This document shows positions 1-8,622 of a DNA stretch of 64,000 bases, one piece after another. The notes under the pieces were generated by a model. The model saw only the letters and a list, made by a program, of their open reading frames with translations. It had not been told where the DNA came from and searched no databases. A program made the position numbers and the translations under genes. Positions within the stretch are counted from its first letter, which is position 1, and every line of letters starts with the position of its first letter. The stretch comes from Reddybacter sp041277045 (GTDB taxonomy: Bacteria; Pseudomonadota; Gammaproteobacteria; Pseudomonadales; Porticoccaceae): the NCBI GenBank assembly GCA_041277045.1, contig JBGFSY010000002.1:372001-436000 (forward strand), given 5' to 3'.

Positions 1-1434
1 ACTTTTCTCGCGTCGTGCCGAGAGAGCGGGTTCGGGGCGCAGGGTTAAGCGCACGCGATGGGGGTTGTCGACCAGTAGCTCGCGGGCCAGGGTTTTAATA
101 AACTCGGGGTCGGCAATGGAGGCGCGCAATTCGGCCAGTACCGGCTCTAAATCGAGCAGGGCGATGGGGTCGCCGCGATGGGTGGCGCTGGTCAATGAGG
201 TCAAAATTAATTGCAGGCCGTAGGGGTAGCCGTCGCCGCCAATTTCCCGCTGCTGTAATTCCAGCTGGTGCAGAGAGGCCTCGACCTGTTCTTGGGCGAC
301 GCCGTTTTCGGCAACATCGCGCAGGACGTCCATCACCAGGTTTTCCAGCTCGAGGGCTTTTTCAGGTTCGCTGCCTTCAATGCCGCAGACGAAGCACATT
401 TCTTTTTGTGAGTCGTCCAGCCCACACAGCGGCGATGGCGAGCTGCCGAGGTCACTGGTTTCGAGGGCTTTCAACAGCGGCGATGCACTGTTGTCGAGCA
501 AGATGCTGTTCAGCAAATGGGCCTGCATGCAGGATTTTAAATCGGTGGCCTTACCCAATAGCCAGCTAATAATAATATGGGTTTTATTATCGGTGGGGCC
601 TTCCTCGTCAAAGGCGTAGGACTCTTCAACGGCGATGGGCGCCAGGTAGCGTTTCTCGTCTGGCACGGCGATGGTTTCAGCCAATGGCTCGAAACGGTTT
701 AGCGCTTCGCTTTCGAAGTTGGCCTGATGCTCAGCGGCGGGGATGTCACCGAAGGTCATAAAGGTGGCATTGCTGGGGTGGTAGTGGGTTTTATAAAACG
801 CCTGCAACTGCTCGTAGCTCAAATCGGGAATTGCCGCAGGGTCGCCACCGCTGTTGTAGTGGTAGGTGGTGGTCGGGTAGAGGTAGGTGCAGAGGGTGTG
901 CCACAGGGTTGAGGTAACTGAACTCATCGCACCCTTCATTTCATTGAAGACCACACCTTTGTAGACCAGGTCGGAGGCGCTATTTTCGGCCTCTTCAAAT
1001 TCCAGGCGGTGGCCTTCCTGGGCAAAATCGAGAGGATCTAGCCGCGAGAAAAACACTGCGTCAAGATATACTTGCAGTAAGTTGTTAAAGTCTTTTCTAT
1101 TTTGGCTGGCGAAGGGGTAAGCGGTCCAGTCGGAGCTGGTAAAGGCATTCATAAAGGTGTTTAGCGAGCGGCGAATCATCATAAAGAAGGGGTCGCGCAC
1201 CGGGTACTTTTCACTGCCACAGAGGGCGGTATGTTCGAGGATATGCGCTACGCCCCGCGAGTCTTCAGGCACCGTGCGCAGGGCCACCAGAAACACGTTT
1301 TCGTTGTTGTCGGTGGCGATATGAATATGCTGGGCGCCGGTTTTAATGTGGCGGTATTCGCTGACATCGAGGTCGAGAGACTCGATGCGCTGGTTACGCA
1401 AAAACTCAAAAGCGGGGTGGGCGGGAGCATTCAT
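1..1434 (-). CDS. M16 family metallopeptidase, PreP/insulinase type (partial, C-terminus off window)
   Basis: The frame is open from an ATG at 1434 to the left edge, giving the N-terminal 478 residues of what is usually a 970-1000 residue protein. I translated the minus strand directly. It shows the inverted zinc motif HxxEH as HILEH near residues 64-68, followed by TALCGSEKYPVRDPF, typical of the M16C presequence-protease branch, and a distal glutamate in FNEMKGAMSS near residue 165 as third zinc ligand. The family degrades short unstructured peptides inside a closed two-half chamber; only the catalytic half is visible here. The next in-frame codon class upstream reaches a TAA at 1453-1455, so the start is well bounded. 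No signal peptide is evident, suggesting a cytoplasmic enzyme. Confidence 0.88.
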   Translation of the reverse strand, partial: MNAPAHPAFEFLRNQRIESLDLDVSEYRHIKTGAQHIHIATDNNENVFLVALRTVPEDSRGVAHILEHTALCGSEKYPVRDPFFMMIRRSLNTFMNAFTSSDWTAYPFASQNRKDFNNLLQVYLDAVFFSRLDPLDFAQEGHRLEFEEAENSASDLVYKGVVFNEMKGAMSSVTSTLWHTLCTYLYPTTTYHYNSGGDPAAIPDLSYEQLQAFYKTHYHPSNATFMTFGDIPAAEHQANFESEALNRFEPLAETIAVPDEKRYLAPIAVEESYAFDEEGPTDNKTHIIISWLLGKATDLKSCMQAHLLNSILLDNSASPLLKALETSDLGSSPSPLCGLDDSQKEMCFVCGIEGSEPEKALELENLVMDVLRDVAENGVAQEQVEASLHQLELQQREIGGDGYPYGLQLILTSLTSATHRGDPIALLDLEPVLAELRASIADPEFIKTLARELLVDNPHRVRLTLRPEPALSARREKS

Positions 1435-1614
1435 AAACAGCTTACCTGGGTGTTAATAAGAGGTGAATTCAGATTTGTTGCCAAGCAGCAACGGGATAAA
1501 TCGACAGCGCATTATTCTACTCTGCGCAGGGCTCGTGTGGTGAAAATATTTAGTGCGCTTTTCAGGAATTATAGTCGCTAAAGGGTAGGGCTATAGTCCC
1601 TGAAAAAAGAGGGC

Positions 1615-2349
1615 TTATTTGAGCTTACGGGCAAACAACTCAAAGGCGATATCCCAGTGGCGCTCGGCGGCGTCGTGGTTGTACATCATGCGCTGGGGGA
1701 AGGCGAAGCCGTGCTCGGTGTTGGGCACTTTTTCCAACACATAGTCGATATTGTTTTCACTCAGGCAGGCGTCTAGGGCTTTAATCTCGGCATCGGGCAC
1801 ATAGGGGTCGTGTGCGGCGAAGCCAAAATAAAGCGTGCAATCGCTTTCGATATTGGGGATCAGCAAGTGAGCGGAATCACTTTGCTTGGTAAGGTGGGAG
1901 ACGCCGTAGAGGGAGGCCATGGCTTTAAAGCGCTCGGGAAAACTGCCGGTTACGGCGAGAACAAACTTGCCGCTCATGCAGTAGCCGATGCAGCCCATGG
2001 GGCCAGGTAGGGTGTTGGGGTGAGCGTCGAGCCAGTCAATAATGGCGCGCGTGTCGCTGATAATCATGCCGTTGGTGTGGGCATCGAGCATGGCCATCAT
2101 TTGGCCGCCGGGGTCGCGCACACCGTAGCGGTAGTAAAGATTGGGAATGATGGCGATATAACCCTGGGCGGCGATGCGACGCACAAAATCGTAGAGTTCG
2201 CTGCGGACTCCGGGGGCGTCCATATAGAGCACAACAGGCGGGTAGGCTGTGCCTTCATCGCCGGCGAGCCAGGCGACAAAGCATTCCATCTCGCCGTCGG
2301 GGGTGGTGATGTTGACGAAGCCTTCATTCAAGGTTGTTTGTTTGCTCAT
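1615..2349 (-). CDS. Dienelactone hydrolase family protein
   Basis: An alpha/beta hydrolase of 244 residues. The nucleophile is cysteine, as expected for dienelactone hydrolases: C124 in GYCMSG. The likely acid is D181 in AAHDPYVP and the likely histidine is H213 in NTEHGF, completing a Cys-Asp-His triad. The N-terminus lacks a signal peptide, so it is probably cytoplasmic. Family members open lactone rings or cleave small esters; the true substrate cannot be read from sequence. It lies just downstream of, and co-directional with, the two CoA-transferase genes, with a 74-bp gap to the nearer one, so it may belong to the same catabolic unit. Confidence 0.85.
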   Translation of the reverse strand: MSKQTTLNEGFVNITTPDGEMECFVAWLAGDEGTAYPPVVLYMDAPGVRSELYDFVRRIAAQGYIAIIPNLYYRYGVRDPGGQMMAMLDAHTNGMIISDTRAIIDWLDAHPNTLPGPMGCIGYCMSGKFVLAVTGSFPERFKAMASLYGVSHLTKQSDSAHLLIPNIESDCTLYFGFAAHDPYVPDAEIKALDACLSENNIDYVLEKVPNTEHGFAFPQRMMYNHDAAERHWDIAFELFARKLK

Positions 2350-2423
2350 AAGTGGGTTCTACCGTCCTTCAAAAGTAAATCTGTGTGGTGTGTGATGGCA
2401 TTGGCTGGCGTCAGGGGGTGGGC

Positions 2424-3635
2424 TTAAACGCGTTTGGCATTGATCACTCCCTCGGCTTCCAGGGCGGCGATGCTCTCTGTGGAGTAGCCTAGCGTCTGAC
2501 TGAGAATTTCATGGTTGTGCTCACCGAGAAAACCCGCTGTCTGCTCGGGGCTATCGGGAAAGGCTGAAAAGCGCAGGGGTGTGCGGGGGATTTTTAGTGC
2601 CCCCCAAACCGGATCGACGACGGTGCGCACCATATTGCGAGCTTTGGTATGGGGGTGCTTCATCACCTCGGGGACAGAGAGTATCGGTGCGCTGGGTATG
2701 CGCTCATCCTGCAGCATTTTAAGTGCCTTATCGGGGTCGCCAATGGCGTCGAGCCAGTCTTGCACGGCCTGGTTGACGGCATCTTTGTTTTCACCGCGAG
2801 CGGCGAGATCGGCAAAGCGGGGGTCGCTGAGCATATCCTCGCGCCCGATTATTTTAGTCAGTTTCTCCCATTGAGCACCCAAGGCGATGATGAATAAGTA
2901 GCGCTCGCCACATTTGAAAATGCCCGCCGGCGCAGCCACGCCGTGAGTCGCCCCCGCGCGTTTAGGGACATAGGCGCCACCTGAGGCATCGTAGAGCTGC
3001 ACGTTCATTTCATGGTAGCTGAAGAGGATTTCCTGCAGGCAGAGATCGAGGTGTTGTCCGTCACCACCGCGAAAGCGATAGAAGAGGGCGGCGACGATAG
3101 CGGCATAGGCATGGGTGCCACTGGAGACATCGCCAAAGGTGAGGTCGGCAAAAACCGGTGCTCGGTCGGGCTCGCCATTCATATCGAGAATGCCGGCATA
3201 GGACTGGCCAATGTAGTCATAGCCGGGCAATGACGATAGCGGGCCGTCCTGACCGAAGCAGGAAATTGAGCACATCACTAAATTCGGGTTAATGACTTTT
3301 AATGTTTCCCAGTCCATGTTGAGGCGTTTCATGACACCGGGGCTGAAATTTTCCACCACCACATCGGCCTCTTTAATCAAGTCATGGCAAATTTTTTGCG
3401 CCTCGGGTTTAGTGAGGTCGAGGCTCATGGTCTTTTTGCCCAGGTTGTGTTGCACATAGCAGGCGCTGCGACCCTCTTTGTGCATGGGGAGTATACGGAT
3501 GGGGTCGCCCGTGAAGGGTTCGATTTTGATGACCTCGGCGCCGTGCTCGGCCAACATTTTGGTGCAGTGGGGGCCGGCGATAAAATGCGAAAAATCGATG
3601 ACTTTAATGCCCTCGAACATGCTCTGTGGGGCCAT
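2424..3635 (-). CDS. CaiB/BaiF family CoA transferase (copy A)
   Basis: A 403-residue class III CoA transferase, the usual family length. The N-terminal block VIDFSHFIAGPHCTKMLAEHGAEVIKIEP is the CoA-binding Rossmann half (quoted here in part: FSHFIAGPHC). The expected catalytic aspartate lies in FADLTFGDVSSGTHA. These enzymes move CoA between carboxylic acids, forming an Asp-CoA anhydride/thioester intermediate. The gene is a close paralogue of the next one upstream (3773-4987): the two share length, the motif EVIKxE, GYDYIGQxYxGxL and the C-terminal FLGEHNxEIL. The pair sits beside an acyl-CoA synthetase and a dehydrogenase, so a role in catabolism of an organic acid is inferred. Substrate unknown. 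Confidence 0.88.
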   Translation of the reverse strand: MAPQSMFEGIKVIDFSHFIAGPHCTKMLAEHGAEVIKIEPFTGDPIRILPMHKEGRSACYVQHNLGKKTMSLDLTKPEAQKICHDLIKEADVVVENFSPGVMKRLNMDWETLKVINPNLVMCSISCFGQDGPLSSLPGYDYIGQSYAGILDMNGEPDRAPVFADLTFGDVSSGTHAYAAIVAALFYRFRGGDGQHLDLCLQEILFSYHEMNVQLYDASGGAYVPKRAGATHGVAAPAGIFKCGERYLFIIALGAQWEKLTKIIGREDMLSDPRFADLAARGENKDAVNQAVQDWLDAIGDPDKALKMLQDERIPSAPILSVPEVMKHPHTKARNMVRTVVDPVWGALKIPRTPLRFSAFPDSPEQTAGFLGEHNHEILSQTLGYSTESIAALEAEGVINAKRV

Positions 3636-3715
3636 GGAGAACTCCTACTTCCTTGAAGTTGTTATTATTATTTTTTGGATTTCTTTAAAGATTTTGATTG
3701 GTGTTCATTTGTTAA

Positions 3716-3759
3716 AGAACTTAATCGGGTGCTAAGCAATCAGCACCGGATTAAGTTCT
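3716..3759. repeat. Long inverted repeat between the two CoA-transferase genes
   Basis: Arms 3716-3733 and 3742-3759 match as an 18-bp stem with a single mismatch around an 8-nt loop (AAGCAATC). It lies 13 bp beyond the stop of the upstream CoA-transferase gene (3773-4987, minus). As a minus-strand RNA it would be a strong hairpin just past that stop codon, followed by TTTAAC rather than a clean U-run. On the plus strand it is followed by GGGTTTTTAG. It could be a terminator, an RNA 3'-end stabiliser or a partial attenuator before the second paralogue. Confidence 0.6.
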
Positions 3760-3772
3760 GGGTTTTTAGTGT

Positions 3773-4987
3773 TTATAGGGTTTTTTCACTCAGCACATTC
3801 GATGCTTTCAGCGATTCAATTTTCTCTGCCGAGTAACCAAGTTTTTCACGTAAAATTTCTTCATTGTGTTCGCCGAGGAAACTTGCCTGCAGTTCCAGCC
3901 GCTCAGGATATTGAGAGTAGCGCAGAGGTGTGCCGGGGATTTTTACATCGCCAAAGGCGCGGTCGTTGACCGTTTGTACAATGCCTCGCTGCTTCATATG
4001 CGGGTGCTCCATCACCTCTGGTACGCTCAGTACGGGAGCCGCAGGCACGTGGTTATCTTCAACCAGAATACGCACTGCCTCGGTGACATCGCTAACGGTG
4101 CTGAGCCAGCGTTCAATTTCAGCGCTGATTTCATCGCGGTTGTCGTTGCGTGTCAGGGGCGTGGCAAAACGGGGATCATCGAGCCAGTCTTCGCGATCGA
4201 GGAGTTTGACCAGATTATTCCATTGTGCGCCAAGGGCAACAATAATGAGGTAATCCTCTTTGCACTTGAACAGGCCGAGTGGCGAGATAAAGCCATGCTG
4301 ATGGCCGCTGCGTTGGGGTATCTGGGTACCACCGGAGGCATCGTAAACCTGAACATTCATTTCATGGTAGCTGAATAGACAGTCGAGTAGGGCAATGTCG
4401 AGAAATTGCCCGCCACCGCCCATGGCTTTGTGGTAGAGGGCAGTAATGATGGCGCCATAGGCGTGTGCGCCGGTGGAAATATCACCAAAAGCCATGCCTG
4501 ATAGCGCGGGGTAGCCGTCGGCTTCACCGGTCATACCCAGTACACCGGAGTAAGCCTGACCAATGTAGTCAAAACCGGGTAGCTTCGACAGGGGGCCTTC
4601 CTGGCCGAGACAGGAGATGGAACACATGATGACGTCGGGGTTGACCTTGCTGACGGCCTCCCAGTCCAGGTTGAATTTTTTCATCACGCCCGGGGTGAAG
4701 TTTTCGATCACCACGTCGACGGTTTTTATTAATTCGTGGCAAATATCCTGAGCTTCTTTGGTGCGAAGATCCAGGCTTAAGCTCTTTTTGCCGCGGTTGT
4801 GCTGGACGAAGTAGGCACTGCGACCATCTTTGATGACAGGCAGGTGGCGCGCCGCTTCGCCAATTTGGGCTTCAACTTTGATCACTTCGGCACCGGCCTC
4901 TGCCATCAAACGGGTGCAGTGTGGACCAGCCACAAAATGGGAGAAGTCGAGAACTTTAACACCGTCGAGAACGTGCTTTCTAGTCAT
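3773..4987 (-). CDS. CaiB/BaiF family CoA transferase (copy B)
   Basis: A 404-residue class III CoA transferase, first gene of the minus-strand unit. FSHFVAGPHCTRLMAEAG marks the N-terminal CoA-binding half and MAFGDISTGAHAYGA carries the probable catalytic Asp. Its C-terminal ends in FLGEHNEEILREKLGYSAEKIE, parallel to copy A. The pair looks like an old tandem duplication: motifs are conserved but intervening sequence has diverged. Class III transferases can work as heteromers, so a two-subunit enzyme is possible but is inference. The 5' side faces the divergently transcribed haemoglobin gene across a 229-bp intergenic region. Confidence 0.88.
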   Translation of the reverse strand: MTRKHVLDGVKVLDFSHFVAGPHCTRLMAEAGAEVIKVEAQIGEAARHLPVIKDGRSAYFVQHNRGKKSLSLDLRTKEAQDICHELIKTVDVVIENFTPGVMKKFNLDWEAVSKVNPDVIMCSISCLGQEGPLSKLPGFDYIGQAYSGVLGMTGEADGYPALSGMAFGDISTGAHAYGAIITALYHKAMGGGGQFLDIALLDCLFSYHEMNVQVYDASGGTQIPQRSGHQHGFISPLGLFKCKEDYLIIVALGAQWNNLVKLLDREDWLDDPRFATPLTRNDNRDEISAEIERWLSTVSDVTEAVRILVEDNHVPAAPVLSVPEVMEHPHMKQRGIVQTVNDRAFGDVKIPGTPLRYSQYPERLELQASFLGEHNEEILREKLGYSAEKIESLKASNVLSEKTL

Positions 4988-5070
4988 GGAATATGCTCTT
5001 ATGTGTTTGAGCCGGGATACTTTCCAATTGGCTCAGATCAATGAATGTGCTTTCTCTATACATCGTTACC

Positions 5071-5098
5071 TTGAACGAGGGGCTTTTGCTCTTATAAT
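5071..5098 (+). promoter_or_regulatory. Sigma-70-type promoter for the truncated haemoglobin gene
   Basis: TTGAAC at 5071-5076 and a perfect TATAAT at 5093-5098 are separated by 16 bp. It reads toward the haemoglobin gene at 5217, implying a leader of roughly 110 nt. No other comparably good promoter was seen in this intergenic region. Confidence 0.6.
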
Positions 5099-5110
5099 TC
5101 CCAAGCCCCT
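5078..5110. promoter_or_regulatory. Inverted repeat bracketing the -10 box (candidate operator)
   Basis: AGGGGCTT (5078-5085) and AAGCCCCT (5103-5110) form a perfect 8-bp inverted repeat with a 17-bp centre that contains the TATAAT -10 element. Such placement suits a repressor site; a transcribed hairpin is less likely because the left arm lies upstream of the expected start. The cognate regulator is not identifiable. Confidence 0.4.
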
Positions 5111-5216
5111 TGTAGCCTAAAGTGCTGCATAATACCAGCTTATTAGCTGCACAGTTTAGGTGCACAGTGGTGGTGCTGGATCGGGTATTGTCGATAATGT
5201 GGGAGGGTGAGAATCA

Positions 5217-5636
5217 ATGGCAGGTGTTTACGGTGATGGTGATGCTTCATTTCAGGCTGCAGGTGGCCAGGCGGGTATCAAACGTTTAGTGGATCGTTTT
5301 TACCATTATATGGAAATCCTGCCCGATGCGGCGGCCATTCGTGCCATGCACCCCAAAGATCTTGAGGTCACGCGAGATAAGTTGTACTGCTTCCTTTGTG
5401 GCTGGCTGGGCGGTGAAAAGCTTTTTGCGCCAAAATACGGCCCGATCATGATTCCCCGCGCCCATGAGCATATCGATATCGCCGAAGCAGAGAGAGATGC
5501 CTGGTTGCAGTGTATGGAAAAAGCCGTCGCCGAGCAGCCCTACGCCGAAGACTTCAAAGCCTATTTAATGCGCGAGCTGTTTGTGCCTGCCGAGCGTTGT
5601 CGCATCTTCAGCCAGCGTCGTATACAGGCTGAGTAA
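5217..5636 (+). CDS. Group II truncated haemoglobin
   Basis: A 139-residue 2-on-2 globin. Diagnostic residues are visible: Phe28-Tyr29 (B9-B10) in DRFYHYM, the proximal histidine H83 (F8) in IPRAHEHI, and Trp96 (G8) in AERDAWLQCM, the last being typical of groups II/III. A short N-terminal extension of about ten residues precedes the globin fold. Group II proteins bind O2 and NO tightly and are linked to NO/peroxide handling or oxygen delivery; the specific job is not deducible. GGGAGG ahead of the ATG supports this start. It is transcribed away from the CoA-transferases and towards the acyl-CoA synthetase. Confidence 0.9.
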   Translation: MAGVYGDGDASFQAAGGQAGIKRLVDRFYHYMEILPDAAAIRAMHPKDLEVTRDKLYCFLCGWLGGEKLFAPKYGPIMIPRAHEHIDIAEAERDAWLQCMEKAVAEQPYAEDFKAYLMRELFVPAERCRIFSQRRIQAE

Positions 5637-5692
5637 GCGGGGTAGTAGGGATACTACTTGCCACGCGGCGGCTTTGTTAAGGGCTGCTAGTT

Positions 5693-7387
5693 TTAGGCTT
5701 TACCTATTCCCATTAAGTCTTTTACGTCAGGCTTCATGATTTTGCCGTTGGCATTGCGAGGCAGGGGCTCGTGATGCTGTTCTATGCGCACCGGTACTTT
5801 GAAGGCGGCGATTTGGCTGGCGACGTGGGCCTGTAACTCCTTCGGCTTGAAGCCGGCGCCCGAGCGCAGTTGCACCACGGCACCAACTTCCTCACCGAGT
5901 ATCTTATGGGGTATACCAACCACGGCGGCGTCGATCACATCGGGGTGGTTAAACAGGGCGCTTTCCACTTCAATGCAGTAAATATTCTCACCACCGCGCA
6001 GCAGCATACCTTTGATGCGATCGACCACATACAAAAAGCCTTCTTCATCGACATAGCCAAGGTCGCCGGTGTGCAGCCAGTTGTCGATTATAGTTTTGGC
6101 GGTGGCCTCTGGGTTTTCCCAGTAGCCCTTGATCACCTGAGGGCCTTTGACGCAAATTTCACCGATTTCGCCAGCGCCACATTCAAGGCCATCACTAGCG
6201 ATAATTTTAATGTGGCAGATGGGTGCGCTCAGGCCGACACTCTCGGGACGGGCGATATAGTCTTCGGCAACATTCACCGTGCTCAAGGCGCTGGTCTCCG
6301 TCAGGCCATAACCGTTGCTGGCACTGGCATTGGGGAAGGCCGCTTTAACCCGCGCTGCTAACTCCGGTGCGGGCGGTGCGCCGCCAAACAGTATAGTGCG
6401 AATGCTCGAGGTGTCGTGGTCGGCGAGGATGGGTGACTCCAGTACCTGGAGGGGCATTGAGGGCACGCCGCCGAAAGCATTGAGCTTTTCTTTTTCAATT
6501 AAACGAATGGCGTCGTCAGCATCCCACTTATACATAAAGACAATCTTGCTACCCATTATCGTGCTGCCACAGAGCATGGCCAATGAGCCTGTGACGTGAA
6601 ACAGTGGTGCGCTGATCAGTTGGCCCATTTGTTCTGTAGGTTGCACCGGCTCGCGGCCGTAGCGGTATTCAACGCGCACCCGCAAATAGACGCCGCTGAG
6701 CTGATTAGTGCATATATTACGATGGGTGTTGATGGCGCCCTTGGGCCTGCCGGTGGTGCCGGAGGTGTAAAAAATACTGGCGTCATCATCCGGCTCAATC
6801 GCAATGTCGGGCAGGGTTTGGTCGCTATTGAGTGCAGCCATCAGTGCACTGAATTCCTCCACATTGGCGAGGGGGCTGTCGTCACTTCTGACTTTAACTA
6901 TGTGCTCGAGTGTTGGGGTGCGGCCCCGAGAGTTGGCCAGTATTTCGGCCCTTTGCAAGTCGGTAAAGACCAGTCGCGCGCCGCAGTGCTCCAGTGCGTA
7001 TTCCAGCTCTGCTCTCGTCCACCAGGCGTTGAGGGGCACAATGACCGCGCCGATGGAGACTGTTGCCCAAAATATCACCGGCCACTCGGGGTAGTTGCGC
7101 ATCGCCAGAGCAATGCGATCACCTTTTTTAATGCCGAACTGTTTGATCAGCGCGTGGCCGAGGGTCACCACCTGCTGATAGTGTTGTTCATAACTCAGGC
7201 GTTGCTCTTCATAAACCAGGTAGTCGCGCTCGGCAAATTGCCGGCTGTGTTCAACAATCGCTCTAAGGTTGGGGAAGGCATTTTTCCACACGGCGGTGTA
7301 AGTACCACGAATTTCAACCTCTTCAATCTCAAAGGGCGTGCCGGGGGCCGTGAGCTTTTTGTCGAGTCGCTGAAAATCGATGGTCAT
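5693..7387 (-). CDS. AMP-forming acyl-CoA synthetase / AMP-dependent ligase
   Basis: A 564-residue ANL-superfamily adenylating enzyme. The P-loop-like A3 motif is FYTSGTTGRPKG, the A5 motif is NGYGLTETSA, the A7 motif is WLHTGDLGYVDEEG and the A8 hinge is DRIKGMLLRGGENIYCIEVE (quoted within 20). The catalytic A10 lysine is in PRNANGKIMK near the C-terminus. It activates a carboxylic acid to an acyl-adenylate and then to the CoA thioester. Its neighbours (CoA transferases, SDR, esterase) suggest entry of a non-standard acid into beta-oxidation-like breakdown. It diverges from the SDR gene across a 183-bp region holding a palindrome. Confidence 0.9.
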   Translation of the reverse strand: MTIDFQRLDKKLTAPGTPFEIEEVEIRGTYTAVWKNAFPNLRAIVEHSRQFAERDYLVYEEQRLSYEQHYQQVVTLGHALIKQFGIKKGDRIALAMRNYPEWPVIFWATVSIGAVIVPLNAWWTRAELEYALEHCGARLVFTDLQRAEILANSRGRTPTLEHIVKVRSDDSPLANVEEFSALMAALNSDQTLPDIAIEPDDDASIFYTSGTTGRPKGAINTHRNICTNQLSGVYLRVRVEYRYGREPVQPTEQMGQLISAPLFHVTGSLAMLCGSTIMGSKIVFMYKWDADDAIRLIEKEKLNAFGGVPSMPLQVLESPILADHDTSSIRTILFGGAPPAPELAARVKAAFPNASASNGYGLTETSALSTVNVAEDYIARPESVGLSAPICHIKIIASDGLECGAGEIGEICVKGPQVIKGYWENPEATAKTIIDNWLHTGDLGYVDEEGFLYVVDRIKGMLLRGGENIYCIEVESALFNHPDVIDAAVVGIPHKILGEEVGAVVQLRSGAGFKPKELQAHVASQIAAFKVPVRIEQHHEPLPRNANGKIMKPDVKDLMGIGKA

Positions 7388-7466
7388 ATTCGTTCTGCGC
7401 CTCTATATAAGCTGTTATTGAGGCGCAGCATAATTGAGCGCATAAACGAAGACAAATGACGAGTGC

Positions 7467-7490
7467 TTAAAACACATTTTGTTGTTTTAA
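7467..7490. promoter_or_regulatory. Perfect 8-bp inverted repeat in divergent promoter region (candidate operator)
   Basis: TTAAAACA (7467-7474) and TGTTTTAA (7483-7490) are perfect inverted copies around an 8-bp spacer. They end four bases before a consensus TATAAT (7495-7500) that reads toward the SDR gene at 7571, and so cover the -35 position, where no good hexamer is present. The site sits between the divergent acyl-CoA synthetase and SDR genes, the usual place for a TetR/LysR-type regulator site. No regulator gene is adjacent. Confidence 0.5.
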
Positions 7491-7570
7491 CTCTTATAAT
7501 GAAGTCTTAGTTGAAGCTAAGCTGACGACTATTAAACAGCCACCTTTTACCCTGCTTAAAGGACAAGTCT

Positions 7571-8347
7571 ATGAATCTCTTTGATCTCACCGGGAAAGTC
7601 GCCGTTATTACCGGCTCTACCAAAGGCATTGGCCGGGCGATTGCAGAGCAAATGGCCCGGCACGGCGCTCGCGTTGTGGTGTCGAGTCGCAAGGCTGATG
7701 CCTGTGAGCAAGTTACCGCCGAGATTAATACCCTGGTTGCCGACCAAGCTGGCGAGGCCATCGGCATCCCGGCCAATATTTCCCACAAAGCCGATCTCGA
7801 AAACCTGGTGGCGAAAACCGAAGAGGCCTACGGCAAGATTGATATTCTGGTTTGTAATGCTGCAGCCAACCCCTACTACGGCTCCATGCTCGGTATTAAT
7901 GATGAGCAGTTCGATAAAATTATGGATAATAATATCAAGTCCAACCATTGGCTGAGTTCGATGGTGATTCCGCAAATGCAGGCACGTAAAGATGGGGTGA
8001 TTATTATTATCTCATCCATTGGCGGCGTTGTCGGTCACACCACGCTGGGTTCTTACGGCCTATCAAAGGCCGCCGATATGGCTCTGGCGCGCAATATTGG
8101 CGCAGAGTTTGGGGTCGATAATATTCGCGCCAATGCCATTGCCCCGGGACTGATTAAAACCGATTTTGCCAAAGCCCTGTGGGACAACCCCGAGTATTTG
8201 AAAAAAGCCACAGCCAGTTGTCCTTTGAGCCGAATAGGTGAACCCAATGAAATTGCCGGGGCCACGGTGTTTCTCGCTTCAGCAGCGGGTGCGTTTATGA
8301 ATGGCCAAACGCTGATTGTTGACGGTGGCCGGACGATGTCGAATTAG
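7571..8347 (+). CDS. SDR family oxidoreductase
   Basis: A 258-residue classical short-chain dehydrogenase. The nucleotide-binding motif TGSTKGIG is at residues 14-21, the NAG-type motif is NAAA near residue 97, and the catalytic residues are S149, Y162 and K166 (YGLSK). The C-terminus has the common FLASAAGAFMNGQTLIVDGG. A serine/arginine pair (SSRK, residues 38-41) after beta-2 suggests NADPH preference, which is inference. It would oxidise or reduce a hydroxyl/keto group on a substrate of the neighbouring acyl-CoA pathway. The Shine-Dalgarno AAAGGA precedes the ATG by a normal distance. Confidence 0.9.
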   Translation: MNLFDLTGKVAVITGSTKGIGRAIAEQMARHGARVVVSSRKADACEQVTAEINTLVADQAGEAIGIPANISHKADLENLVAKTEEAYGKIDILVCNAAANPYYGSMLGINDEQFDKIMDNNIKSNHWLSSMVIPQMQARKDGVIIIISSIGGVVGHTTLGSYGLSKAADMALARNIGAEFGVDNIRANAIAPGLIKTDFAKALWDNPEYLKKATASCPLSRIGEPNEIAGATVFLASAAGAFMNGQTLIVDGGRTMSN

Positions 8348-8622
8348 CCTTTTTTCCAAGGCTTTTCTCGTTGCGGGTCTTGCGCTGATACTGGCCTTGC
8401 AGCCCGAAAGAAGAGTAAACCAGAGCTTAAACCGGGCTGGTTGGTAAGTTAAAAACGCGTTTTGGCCCTTTGGGTCGGTGCGTTTTTTCTGTCGTAGCGC
8501 AGCCGATTCACTATGCGCTAAAGGCTTCAGCATTGCGACAATGGGGCCTTTGTAGCACACTAGCTCCGACAGAATAATCGCTACTAATACAAGTCTAATA
8601 AACAATCAAAAGGAGATACATA
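8348..8622. other. Intergenic region without a supported gene
   Basis: Apart from the terminator at 8451-8488, this stretch holds only an antisense open frame with low-complexity translation and no recognisable domain. The last bases carry a strong ribosome binding site (AAAAGGAGAT) for the esterase gene at 8623. Confidence 0.5.
8451..8488 (+). terminator. Intrinsic terminator after the SDR gene
   Basis: AAAAACGC (8451-8458) pairs with GCGTTTTT (8480-8487), with an inner GGCCC/GGGTC helix (8464-8468 and 8472-8476), and the stem runs into six T residues. It lies about 100 bp past the SDR stop. The symmetrical A- and T-runs make it potentially bidirectional. Confidence 0.65.

Noticed and set aside
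195..1581. Several plus-strand frames over the left end
   Set aside because: They are antisense to the M16 peptidase, which is supported by a full set of zinc motifs.
5641..5658. GTAGTA-GGGA-TACTAC hairpin between the haemoglobin and synthetase genes
   Set aside because: Short stem without a T-run; too weak to call a terminator in this convergent gap.
8279..8605. Minus-strand 108-codon frame overlapping the SDR end and terminator
   Set aside because: Runs antisense through a known gene end and a terminator stem; composition is not protein-like.
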